From NCBI GenBank assembly GCA_041563475.1, contig JBFFMY010000005.1, forward strand, positions 18,633-82,632: a DNA stretch of 64,000 nt, in the 5' to 3' direction. The translations under genes were made by a program, and so were the position numbers. The DNA is from CAJXZP01 sp041563475. GTDB taxonomy: Bacteria > Bacteroidota > Bacteroidia > Flavobacteriales_G > Salibacteraceae. Shown here piece by piece: positions 35,851-43,121 of this stretch. The notes beneath the pieces are model-generated. The model did not search any database, was not told where the DNA came from, and saw only the letters and a list, made by a program, of their open reading frames with translations. Within the stretch, counting starts at the first letter, position 1, and the number at the start of each line of letters is the position of its first letter.

Positions 35851-36714
35851 ATGGCGTCAGGATTTTTCGCATTACTAGATGATATTTCCGCTTTAATGGA
35901 TGATGTGGCATCCATGAGTAAAATTGCAACGAAAAAAACAGCGGGTATTTTGGGCGATGATTTGGCCGTGAATGCGGAAAAAGCTTCAGGTTTTGTTTCT
36001 TCTAGAGAAATTCCTGTTTTATGGGCCATTACAAAAGGTTCGTTTTTAAATAAACTTATTATACTGCCTTTTGCATTTTTGCTTAGTGCTTTTGTTCCTT
36101 GGCTTATCACACTTGTTCTTGTGCTTGGCGGAGTCTATTTGGCGTATGAAGGAGTGGAGAAAATTTACGCGTATTTATTTCCGCATACACACGCAATTAC
36201 GGTGGAGAGTGGAAAAAATTTAACTAACGAGGAAATCCTAGAATTAGAGAAGGCCAAGGTGAAATCTGCTATTTTCACTGATTTTATACTTTCTGTTGAG
36301 ATTGTCATTATTGCCTTAGGATCTGTATTAGAAAGACCAATTATCACTCAGGTTTTGGTGGTTAGTTTCATCGCCATAGTAACTACTATTGGCGTTTATG
36401 GTGTAGTTGCCGTAATCGTTAGAATGGATGATGCGGGATTTTATTTAATGAGAAAAAATGAAAAAGGTTTTCTTAATCAATTCGGAAATCTTTTGATTCA
36501 TGCACTTCCGTGGGTTATAAAGTCTTTAGGCCTTATAGGTACTATTGCCTTGTTGCTCGTTTCTGGTGGGATTTTCGTTCACAAGGTGGATTTTCTTCAT
36601 CATTTAGTATTGCCACTACCTACTATTTTAATGGAGTTTATTACGGCTTTACTGGTGGGTTTTGTTGCCTTAATAGTAGTGAAATTACTTAAATCTGTAA
36701 GGAATAAAAATTGA
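35851..36714 (+). CDS. DUF808 family inner-membrane protein
   Basis: The 287-residue protein opens MASGFFALLDDISALMDD and continues VASMSKIATKKTAGILGDDL, the signature of the DUF808 (YedI-like) family, followed by about six membrane helices. The function of the family is unknown. I used ATG 35851, since the frame upstream to 35800 adds residues not found in this family. The gene lies 117 bases after the DUF1295 gene on the same strand. Confidence 0.9.
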   Translation: MASGFFALLDDISALMDDVASMSKIATKKTAGILGDDLAVNAEKASGFVSSREIPVLWAITKGSFLNKLIILPFAFLLSAFVPWLITLVLVLGGVYLAYEGVEKIYAYLFPHTHAITVESGKNLTNEEILELEKAKVKSAIFTDFILSVEIVIIALGSVLERPIITQVLVVSFIAIVTTIGVYGVVAVIVRMDDAGFYLMRKNEKGFLNQFGNLLIHALPWVIKSLGLIGTIALLLVSGGIFVHKVDFLHHLVLPLPTILMEFITALLVGFVALIVVKLLKSVRNKN

Positions 36715-36849
36715 ATTTTTCATTTTAGCTTTAATATCTACTTTTGAATAAACAATCAGCCTATTTATGGATTGGTATAATAATTGACAATACAAGTTTA
36801 AACCATACTCTTTATTTGGCATATCTTTACATCACTAAAATCAACTAAA

Positions 36850-37554
36850 TTGAAAACATTACCAACCATTATCCTATTAACCATCGCTTCATTAAGTTTT
36901 GGTCAAAAACCTAAATTTGATTATCCTGATACCCTTTGGGTGTATGGAATATCTGAAGACCCAACTTATGGAATCACTCCAGAAAACCCTATAAAAGTTG
37001 GAGGAGGAGTTTTCCCAAAACATGTTTTTCGCTATTTAAGTAGCCTAACAAATACAGATGGAACGAATGTTTCATTTGAATTTATTGGCGAATGTTGTAA
37101 TGAAATTACCAATAGGGAGGAGCCATATACTTCATACGCAATACGTGTTTCTGAAGGAAAGAAGACAACTCTTTATTTTGATAGTTACGAATGGGAGGAA
37201 CCAAAGATTATTGCCGGATATAATTGGAATGAAACGCGTAAGGGATATTATGGAGAATTGAATAGTGATTCAATTTCAGAAGGAAAGGGTGTTTATTTTT
37301 ACCCCAATGGAACGTATTACAAAGGAATGTGGAAAAGTGGTAAATATCAAGGTAAAGGCACACTAACTTACGCGGATGGAAAGAAGTTTGTGGGTTTATG
37401 GGTTTCTGGAAAAAGAAACGGGTTTGGCCGAGAATATTATGCCCCCAATTCATCCATCAAATACATCGAAGGCTATTTTGAAAATGATAAACCAAAAGGC
37501 GATTTTTTCATTATGAATTCTGATGGTACTAAATCAAAAAAGGAATATAAGTAG
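36850..37554 (+). CDS. Secreted MORN-repeat protein
   Basis: The 234-residue product, read from TTG 36850, has a signal peptide (LPTIILLTIASLSFGQ) and at least three MORN repeats in the C-terminal half (GKGVYFYPNGTYYKGMWKSG, GKGTLTYADGKKFVGLWVSG, GFGREYYAPNSSIKYIEGYF). MORN repeats form an elongated beta sheet used for binding or scaffolding. The cargo is unknown. The middle region (residues 50-140) has no recognised domain and includes a Cys pair (GECCNE). No ATG precedes the signal peptide in this frame. Confidence 0.82.
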   Translation: MKTLPTIILLTIASLSFGQKPKFDYPDTLWVYGISEDPTYGITPENPIKVGGGVFPKHVFRYLSSLTNTDGTNVSFEFIGECCNEITNREEPYTSYAIRVSEGKKTTLYFDSYEWEEPKIIAGYNWNETRKGYYGELNSDSISEGKGVYFYPNGTYYKGMWKSGKYQGKGTLTYADGKKFVGLWVSGKRNGFGREYYAPNSSIKYIEGYFENDKPKGDFFIMNSDGTKSKKEYK

Positions 37555-37594
37555 ATTTCTGAAATTAATTTCCGGTTCTTTTTTGAGTAATTAA

Positions 37595-38030
37595 TCAGTT
37601 ATTTCTTAGGGTTCGGCTTGTTATGTCTTCATCATACCTCGTAATGAATTTATCGATATCTTCCTCGTTTAAATGCCAGTCAGAATCTATAACTTCGTCA
37701 ATTATCAACCGTTCCATAATTATTCTGTAGTGCAATTTGGATTCTGATGATTTTTCTGAATCAGTAAAAAACACCTTCACATAATCATCACCGAAATATT
37801 GAGGTGTTTCATTATCATTTTTATGTATGTACATTATTTCCTTATCCGACATTAAGTCATAAATGTAGAAATAGCCTGCAGAATGTTTTAGTTTTAAAAC
37901 CTGTTGTTTCTTGACAGTTACAAATCCTTTTTTATAATCAAATTTGATCTCACTTGTAAGTGATTTCTTGAGCGGTAATCCCAAAGGCTAGGAATAGTAA
38001 TATTAGTACAGTCCCAAAAGACTTATACAC
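37595..38030 (-). pseudogene. Small secreted protein gene with a frameshift after the signal peptide
   Basis: From GTG 38030 the minus strand encodes a good signal peptide (YKSFGTVLILLFLAFGITAQ) continuing EITYK, then a TGA at 37952-37950. In the +1 frame at the same point the coding resumes (SEIKFDYKKGFVTVKKQQVL...) to the stop at 37595. Skipping one base joins them into ITYK-EIKFDYKKG, a natural signal-peptide/mature boundary. The mature part (about 120 residues, many charged) matches no family I know. A one-base insertion, or a sequencing error, seems to have broken it. Confidence 0.7.
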
Positions 38031-38105
38031 TGCAGTACGATTTTTTTGTGGTTATTGGTTTGTGTTTGCTTTGTTTTCTACAAGTTTGCTTGATTCAACA
38101 TTACG

Positions 38106-38516
38106 TTATTTACTAGGAGCAAAGTAATTTTTAACCCATGCTATTATTTGATTGTCGGTCATATTATCCGCTTTTTCAATAGAAATATTTTTATGTTGAA
38201 ATTGGGAGTGATTTTCCAATAACTCTTTATAAAATTTCTCACCTGTCTGCGCAGGACCAAAAATAACTATAGTCTCAGCACCTGCAACAGCTACGACTAT
38301 ATCCTTAAAGAACTCTGCTAATTGATGTTTTTCCCTTTCTAAATATTTACTATCCTGTACTACATCTTGTGGCCCACCTTTTAATCGCGTTCCGCTTCCG
38401 CCACTTGGATGGAAATCTTCAATGGTAGACATAATCCTATCAAGTTTTTCATTTCCAGGTTCAATAGAAACAATTTTCGCTTCTCTTTTGTCAATCCAAA
38501 TTCCTACTTTTTTCAT
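38106..38516 (-). CDS. Small soluble protein with an eRF1-domain-like fold
   Basis: The 136-residue product starts MKKVGIWIDKREAKIVSI and includes LAEFFKDIVVAVAGAETIVIFGPAQTGEKFYKEL. This alternating pattern resembles the domains of archaeal/eukaryotic release factor eRF1-related proteins and other bacterial small proteins of the host-attachment/RF1-like type. A Gly-rich linker (PSGGSGTRLKGGPQD) joins two parts. The assignment is a fold-level guess; the role might be translation stress. No signal peptide. Confidence 0.6.
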   Translation of the reverse strand: MKKVGIWIDKREAKIVSIEPGNEKLDRIMSTIEDFHPSGGSGTRLKGGPQDVVQDSKYLEREKHQLAEFFKDIVVAVAGAETIVIFGPAQTGEKFYKELLENHSQFQHKNISIEKADNMTDNQIIAWVKNYFAPSK

Positions 38517-38671
38517 TGTACTATTATTAATTATTAATAATTTCCGTTAGAATACAGCTAAACAGCATGTAATTGAGCGGTTTCTTTAGGGTAAAAAAGT
38601 CCATTAGGGTCCTGTGTATATGAATGAATGAAAGTACTAATTTTAGCCCAATTAATCAACAATTTAAATGG

Positions 38672-38739
38672 ATGCTGCGAAACCATAATTATTATTTTTT
38701 ACTCCTTTTGCTTTGGTGTATAACGTCAGCAAAAAGTGA
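38672..38739 (+). pseudogene. Signal-peptide-like ORF fragment cut by the IS left end
   Basis: ATG 38672 opens MLRNHNYYFLLLLLWCITSA, a signal-peptide-like stretch, then runs to a TGA formed exactly by the first bases of the insertion sequence at 38737. It looks like the 5' end of a secreted-protein gene truncated by the IS. It could also be a chance hydrophobic run. Confidence 0.4.
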
Positions 38740-38772
38740 ACTATTTAAGGTTAAGATTTAAGAGAGAGGTTT
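38737..38772 (+). repeat. Left terminal inverted repeat of the IS
   Basis: Begins TGAACT; matches the reverse complement of 40144-40177 with mismatches and a one- or two-base gap. Confidence 0.8.
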
Positions 38773-38805
38773 TTATATTTTTATAAACCTTTAAATCAAC
38801 CAGAG

Positions 38806-39153
38806 ATGGCAAAGAAGAAAAGTACAAGTGCACTAATCAGTGACTTAAAACGTAAGACAAGAAAAGTTTACGGATCAGAAGAGAAAATCAGGATTATTAT
38901 TGAAGGTATGCGTGGAGAAACCTCTGTTGCAGAACTATGCAGAAAGGAAGGTATTAGCCAAGGGAATTACTACAAATGGGCTAAGGACTTCATGGAAGCT
39001 GGAAAAAGACGTTTAAGCGGAGATACCCTTCGTGAGGCAAATACATCTGAAGTACATGAACTCAAAGGAGAGAATAGCTCGTTAAAGGAACTTGTGGCAG
39101 AGTTGTCTCTGGAGAACCGTGTGTTGAAAAAAAACTTAAGTGGAGACGCATAA
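38806..39153 (+). CDS. IS3-family transposase OrfA (helix-turn-helix)
   Basis: The 115-residue protein has a transposase helix-turn-helix (KIRIIIEGMRGETSVAELC ... GISQGNYYKWAKDFMEAG) and a leucine-zipper-like coiled coil (ELKGENSSLKELVAELSLEN), the usual OrfA layout of the IS3 family. It binds the IS ends. An A8 run at its 3' end lets ribosomes shift into orfB. Confidence 0.92.
   Translation: MAKKKSTSALISDLKRKTRKVYGSEEKIRIIIEGMRGETSVAELCRKEGISQGNYYKWAKDFMEAGKRRLSGDTLREANTSEVHELKGENSSLKELVAELSLENRVLKKNLSGDA
39127..39135 (+). promoter_or_regulatory. Programmed -1 frameshift site (A8C)
   Basis: Within orfA the run AAAAAAAAC (TTG AAA AAA AAC in the orfA frame) is a classic -1 slippery heptamer context. 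The orfB frame is -1 relative to orfA and stays open from before this point through ATG 39168, so a shift here gives an OrfAB fusion containing KKLKWRRIKKHRYMHYSQSE. Confidence 0.8.
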
Positions 39154-39167
39154 AAAAACACCGATAT

Positions 39168-40142
39168 ATGCATTACAGTCAAAGCGAAAAGCACGAGATT
39201 ATTCAACTTGTTGAGCGATCTGATCTCGGTGTATTGAGAACACTTCGAGAGCTAAAAATTAATAAAACAACCTTTTATAATTGGTATCGATCATATTTAG
39301 ATAAAGGGTATGATGGGTTGGCTCGAAGACCATCATCCCGAAAGGGAGCTTGGAATAAAATTAATTTAGAAGATCGAGATAAAGTGGTTGAGATTGCATT
39401 GGAAAAACCAGAGATGTCCTCAAGAGAAGTTGCTTGGTACATTACTGATAATTTTAATTATTACATCAGTGAATCGAGTGTTTACCGTATTTTGAAGGAG
39501 AATGGACTGATTTCCACTCCTGCATTTAGAGTCATGAGTGCTTCAGATAGCTTTCATGATAAAACAACCGCAGTAAACCAAATGTGGCAAACTGATTTCA
39601 CTTATTTCAAAATAATTGGATGGGGGTGGTATTATTTATCTACTATTTTAGATGATTACAGCCGTTTTATCGTAAACTGGAAGCTATGTGCTAATATGAA
39701 AGCGGAAGACGTTAAAGACACCTTAGATGAAGCTAGATTACTTGCTAATATCAGTGATGAAGCGGATCTTAAATTATTATCAGATAATGGGTCTTGTTAT
39801 ATCTCAAATGAACTCGCGGATTATATAAAAGACAAAAACATGAAGCACGTGAGAGGAAGACCTCTGCATCCACAAACACAAGGGAAAATAGAGCGTTATC
39901 ATCGTTCAATGAAAAATATTGTTAAGTTGGACAACTTCTATAGTCCAGGGCAACTTGAACAAAAACTACAAGAGTTTGTCCACTATTATAATTACAAAAG
40001 AAATCATGAGGCATTATTCAATGTTACTCCTTCTGAGGTTTATTTTGGACAAGCTCACAGGAAAATAAAACAACGAATTAAAACAAAAAGACGAACTTTA
40101 AATGCTAGAAAAAAACAGTATCAACATTTATTCGTAAATTAG
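39168..40142 (+). CDS. IS3-family transposase OrfB (DDE integrase)
   Basis: The 324-residue protein has an N-terminal helix-turn-helix region (LRTLRELKINKTTFYNWY) and an rve integrase core with the DDE residues in WQTDFTYFKI, LLSDNGSCYIS and HPQTQGKIERYHRSMK. It should be made mainly as an OrfAB fusion by -1 frameshifting at 39127-39135. It is full length with no internal damage, so the element may still be active. Confidence 0.94.
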   Translation: MHYSQSEKHEIIQLVERSDLGVLRTLRELKINKTTFYNWYRSYLDKGYDGLARRPSSRKGAWNKINLEDRDKVVEIALEKPEMSSREVAWYITDNFNYYISESSVYRILKENGLISTPAFRVMSASDSFHDKTTAVNQMWQTDFTYFKIIGWGWYYLSTILDDYSRFIVNWKLCANMKAEDVKDTLDEARLLANISDEADLKLLSDNGSCYISNELADYIKDKNMKHVRGRPLHPQTQGKIERYHRSMKNIVKLDNFYSPGQLEQKLQEFVHYYNYKRNHEALFNVTPSEVYFGQAHRKIKQRIKTKRRTLNARKKQYQHLFVN

Positions 40143-40143
40143 T

Positions 40144-40177
40144 AAACTCTATCTTATTTTTTAACTAAAAAAGTTCA
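40144..40177 (-). repeat. Right terminal inverted repeat of the IS
   Basis: The reverse complement starts TGAACT and aligns with 38737-38772. It begins one base after the orfB stop codon. Confidence 0.8.
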
Positions 40178-40279
40178 ATTTTGTTTGAAGACTTATAGCT
40201 TTGGGTTGTTTCTTGTACTTCAGGTTCAAATAATGAAACTGCAGGTCCAACTGATTTTTGTTCAAAAATCAACAGTACG

Positions 40280-41698
40280 GTGAAATCTAATTTACGATCT
40301 GAACTAGCTGATTATTCTAAATTAATGCAAAATAAAACGGGTGTTTTTGTTTTGGAAGAGGGTAGTGGCTCTATGATGACCCGAGCTTGGCTGTGTGAAA
40401 AATCTGAGCAAACAATTGATATTCAGTATTTTATTTTCTATACAGATAATGTTGGTCTTATTGCCTGCGATTATTTGGTAAAAGCTGCCGATCGTGGGGT
40501 GAAAATTAGAATCATTGTAGATGATATAATGGTAGATGCGGAATTGGAAGATGTATTAATGCTGGATTCACACGAAAATATATCTATTAAAATATATAAC
40601 CCGGGGGTTAATCTTGGAAAAAGTATTTATGGCAAAGCAAAGGAGTTTGCGACTAATTTCAGATCTGCGAATCAGCGTATGCACAATAAAACATTTATTG
40701 TAGATGGTAAAGTAGTCATAACCGGAGGTAGAAACATTGCGGATGAGTATTTTGATTACGATCATGAATACAATTTTAGAGATAGAGATGTTTTGCTTTT
40801 TGGGAAAGTTACGGAGGAAGTAAATTCTTCTTTTAACCAATTCTGGACGAGTAAACTAAGTGTTCCAGTAATTAAATTAGCAGAAGATAATTTCAAGTAC
40901 GATACAAATTCAAATCGTTTTGATAAATTACATGAATACGCTTGTGACTCTCAAAATTATTGGCCTCAAGTGAGAAAACAGGTAGAAAACTTAGCGGAAG
41001 TTTTTGAGGGTATAAAAGAATCAAATCGAATTAACTGGGTTGAAAATGTCCAGTTTGTTTCAGATAACCCTGGAAAAAATGATGGTACGGATGGATTAGG
41101 TGGAGGCGGAGTTACCACAAGTTCGTTAATAGAATTGATTAAAAATGCTAAAACTTCCATTGATATTCAAACACCTTATTTAGTAACAACAGAACTAGGA
41201 AAAAGCCTTTTTACAGAAGCGGTAAAGCGGGGAGTGAAAATTAGAATATTAACCAACAGTTTAGCATCTACAGATAATACAGAAGCGTTTAGTAGTTATC
41301 AATCGGATAGAGAGGAGCTTTTGAAGACAGGTATACATATTTTTGAATTTAAACCCGATGCAGCTGTACGCAGCAAAGTTATGGCTGGTGAATTACGAAC
41401 TACTTTGGATCATCAACCAATTTTCGGACTCCATGCAAAGTCCATGGTAATTGATAAAGAAATTACTGTTATAGGCACTTTTAATTTAGATCCTAGAAGT
41501 GCCAACTTAAATACAGAGTGTTTTGTGATTATTCCATCTACTGTAGTATCTAATGAGGTATTAGTAGGAATGGAAGAAGAATTTAAACCAGAGAACTCAT
41601 GGAAAATCACGCTAGAGTTTAACCCTGATTCTGAGGTAGGTATCTCTAAAAGATTAAAAACGTGGAGTAGGAAGGTTCTTCCAAAAGCAATTTTATAG
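40280..41698 (+). CDS. Phospholipase D/cardiolipin synthase-like protein, signal peptide lost
   Basis: The 472-codon frame from GTG 40280 has two HKD motifs: MHNKTFIVDGKVVITGGRN and LHAKSMVIDKEITVIGTFNLD, each with the family's downstream GG/GxFN residues. These enzymes hydrolyse or transfer phosphodiester groups of phospholipids. The same frame is open upstream to 40199 and reads LWVVSCTSGSNNETAG, a lipobox with the remains of a lipoprotein signal. A TAG at 40196-40198 and the IS end at 40177 remove any start. The native protein was probably a lipoprotein; the present gene can only be translated without its export signal, so it may be non-functional. Confidence 0.85.
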   Translation: MKSNLRSELADYSKLMQNKTGVFVLEEGSGSMMTRAWLCEKSEQTIDIQYFIFYTDNVGLIACDYLVKAADRGVKIRIIVDDIMVDAELEDVLMLDSHENISIKIYNPGVNLGKSIYGKAKEFATNFRSANQRMHNKTFIVDGKVVITGGRNIADEYFDYDHEYNFRDRDVLLFGKVTEEVNSSFNQFWTSKLSVPVIKLAEDNFKYDTNSNRFDKLHEYACDSQNYWPQVRKQVENLAEVFEGIKESNRINWVENVQFVSDNPGKNDGTDGLGGGGVTTSSLIELIKNAKTSIDIQTPYLVTTELGKSLFTEAVKRGVKIRILTNSLASTDNTEAFSSYQSDREELLKTGIHIFEFKPDAAVRSKVMAGELRTTLDHQPIFGLHAKSMVIDKEITVIGTFNLDPRSANLNTECFVIIPSTVVSNEVLVGMEEEFKPENSWKITLEFNPDSEVGISKRLKTWSRKVLPKAIL

Positions 41699-41867
41699 AT
41701 TATTAAATATTAAACCCTTTCGTATATAAGAATACTTACTTATTTGATGGTTAATGTGTTAAAAATAATTTAACTCTAATTTCGCGATTTTAAATTTTCT
41801 ATTGTCAGGATATTGTCTTTTACTGTTTAAAAAAACAACAAAAAGATTAAACAATAAACATTTTGTT

Positions 41868-41875
41868 TAAATTTG
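41868..41875 (+). promoter_or_regulatory. -7 promoter box of the structured RNA locus
   Basis: TAAATTTG matches TAnnTTTG exactly, followed six bases later by the start of the structured region. No clear -33 box was found. Confidence 0.55.
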
Positions 41876-41880
41876 TACCG

Positions 41881-42226
41881 AAACAATTAAACAAAACAGT
41901 TCTTTGAAACCCGTTAAAAAGGTTTAGAGTAATTCAAATTCGTTACGTGTAAAACAATATCTAGTGAATAATGTGATGTTTTTAATCATAATGATTTTAA
42001 CGAATTTGATGTGGTGATTTATGAAGTGGTAAGTTAGATAGTTAGTTCATCCCTTTATCAAAGAAATTCCAATTTAATACAATTGGAGCATTACCTCGAG
42101 GAGTATATTAAATTATACTTCTAAATATGAAAGCGTGTACGCTCAAGCACGAATCATAAATAAGTAAAACACCTGTTAGTTTAGTTAATCAAGAAAGGTT
42201 CTAGTTGTATGGCTAGAGCCTTTTTT
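41881..42226 (+). ncRNA. Candidate structured non-coding RNA (or orphan rrn-type leader)
   Basis: No open frame of credible coding character occupies this stretch. It has a TAAATTTG promoter, a boxA-like AGTTCTTTGAAA (41898-41909), an AAACC/GGTTT hairpin (41907-41925), a perfect 12-bp long-range stem (41934-41945 with 41998-42009, core CAAATTCGTTA), hairpins at 42068-42087 (TCCAATT/AATTGGA), 42102-42119 (AGTATA/TATACT) and 42132-42143 (AGCG/CGCT), and a rho-independent terminator at the end. The order promoter, structure, terminator supports a transcribed RNA of about 345 nt. The boxA-like motif also resembles Bacteroidota rRNA leaders, so a leader without rRNA genes is an alternative. Confidence 0.55.
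42197..42226 (+). terminator. Rho-independent terminator of the RNA locus
   Basis: GGTTCTAG pairs with CTAGAGCC (one G-U) around TTGTATGG, followed by six T. Confidence 0.85.
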
Positions 42227-42336
42227 GTTTTATACGTATTTCACACATGTGAAGTTCCAGATTTAGATTGGTTTTTTGATATTCGTCATTCTTAGAAATG
42301 TATTATTTTTAGCATCAATCAAACGAAATTGAAACC

Positions 42337-42544
42337 ATGAGAAAACGAAGAGCAAAATTTAATTGATAAACTAACCAAAAAATATCACGAATTTGAGGAA
42401 ATGGGCCTAAAATCCTATCGTGCATATCTGGAAAAGGAATTTGAAAATTCTAAAAACGCAGATAATAAAAAGGCATATTCTAAATACATTGAGAAGGAAA
42501 TTGTACGTGCAGATAATAGATTAAATGCATTAAAATCATCGTAA
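42337..42544 (+). pseudogene. Small helical protein gene with a one-base frameshift at its start
   Basis: The frame from 42341 to the TAA at 42542-42544 encodes 67 residues with protein-like character (LIDKLTKKYHEFEEMGLKSY ... YIEKEIVRADNRLNALKSS), Lys/Glu-rich and probably helical. It has no start codon of its own. The ATG at 42337 is one base out of frame: dropping one A (ATGAGAA to ATGGAA) gives MENEEQNLIDKL. I do not recognise the family. It is either a broken gene or an indel error in the sequence. Confidence 0.55.
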
Positions 42545-42593
42545 CGTTTGGAATCGAATTTACCTTTAACCGCTTGTTTACCAAATTTTATTC

Positions 42594-43115
42594 ATGGATT
42601 ATTTTAACCAAGAAGGTAAACGTTTGATTTTTAGAAAGCTTAGTCTAGAAGATATTTCGGCATGGGCATTATTTTTTAAAGAGAACAATCGAATTCATTT
42701 TTTAGGAATTGATACCTCTAAATCGGATCTAGAATTGGCCACAGATTGGGTTTTGAGTCAATTGCAACGGTATTCTGAATTGGGTTTTGGTCATTTAGCC
42801 GTAATAAAAAAAAACACGCATGAATTTGTAGGAATGGGGGGTATTATTCCACGAATTGTGGATGGCAAAAAGGAGTTTGAAATTGCATATTCTATTTTAC
42901 CTGAGTATTGGAATAAAGGTTTTGCTACAGAAATTGCGCAGCAATTAAAACGATTTGGTTTGAGTGAATTACAATTACCTCGAATGATTTCTATCATCGC
43001 TGTAAACAATGATGATTCCGTAAATGTCGCCCGTAAAAACGGAATGAAATTATGCAATATCACTAATTACCTCGGAATGGAGGTGGGAGTGTATGCAGTT
43101 GAAAGCTGTAAATAA
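42594..43115 (+). CDS. GNAT family N-acetyltransferase
   Basis: The 173-residue product fits the RimJ/RimL-type acetyltransferase fold: an N-terminal RLIFRKLSLEDISAWALFF, a central beta strand with EFVGMGGIIPR, IAYSILPEYWNKGFATEIAQ (acetyl-CoA loop Q/RxxGxA/G variant) and a C-terminal NNDDSVNVARKNGMKL. The substrate is unknown. It ends six bases before the convergent YgiQ gene. The preceding 300 bases hold the small frameshifted gene at 42337-42544. Confidence 0.9.
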   Translation: MDYFNQEGKRLIFRKLSLEDISAWALFFKENNRIHFLGIDTSKSDLELATDWVLSQLQRYSELGFGHLAVIKKNTHEFVGMGGIIPRIVDGKKEFEIAYSILPEYWNKGFATEIAQQLKRFGLSELQLPRMISIIAVNNDDSVNVARKNGMKLCNITNYLGMEVGVYAVESCK

Positions 43116-43121
43116 CCGAAA

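Larger units (their letters stand above)
38737..40177 (+). mobile_element. IS3-family insertion sequence
   Basis: The element spans 1441 bp and holds orfA and orfB of an IS3-type transposase. Its ends carry an imperfect inverted repeat of about 35 bp: the left end starts TGAACTATTTAAGGTTAAG, and the right end read in reverse starts TGAACTTTTTTAGTTAAAA. No target-site duplication is visible (left flank AAAAG, right flank ATTTT). Either it is old or the flanks have been rearranged. Both neighbouring genes look truncated. Confidence 0.9.

Noticed and set aside
38737..40177. Transposase island as part of a defence or mobile gene cluster
   Set aside because: Only a plain IS3 element is present; no integrase, restriction, toxin-antitoxin or phage genes flank it.
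42095..42143. Palindromes CTCGAG and AGCGTGTACGCT as protein binding sites
   Set aside because: They fall within the candidate RNA and are better explained as RNA hairpins; no operator evidence.
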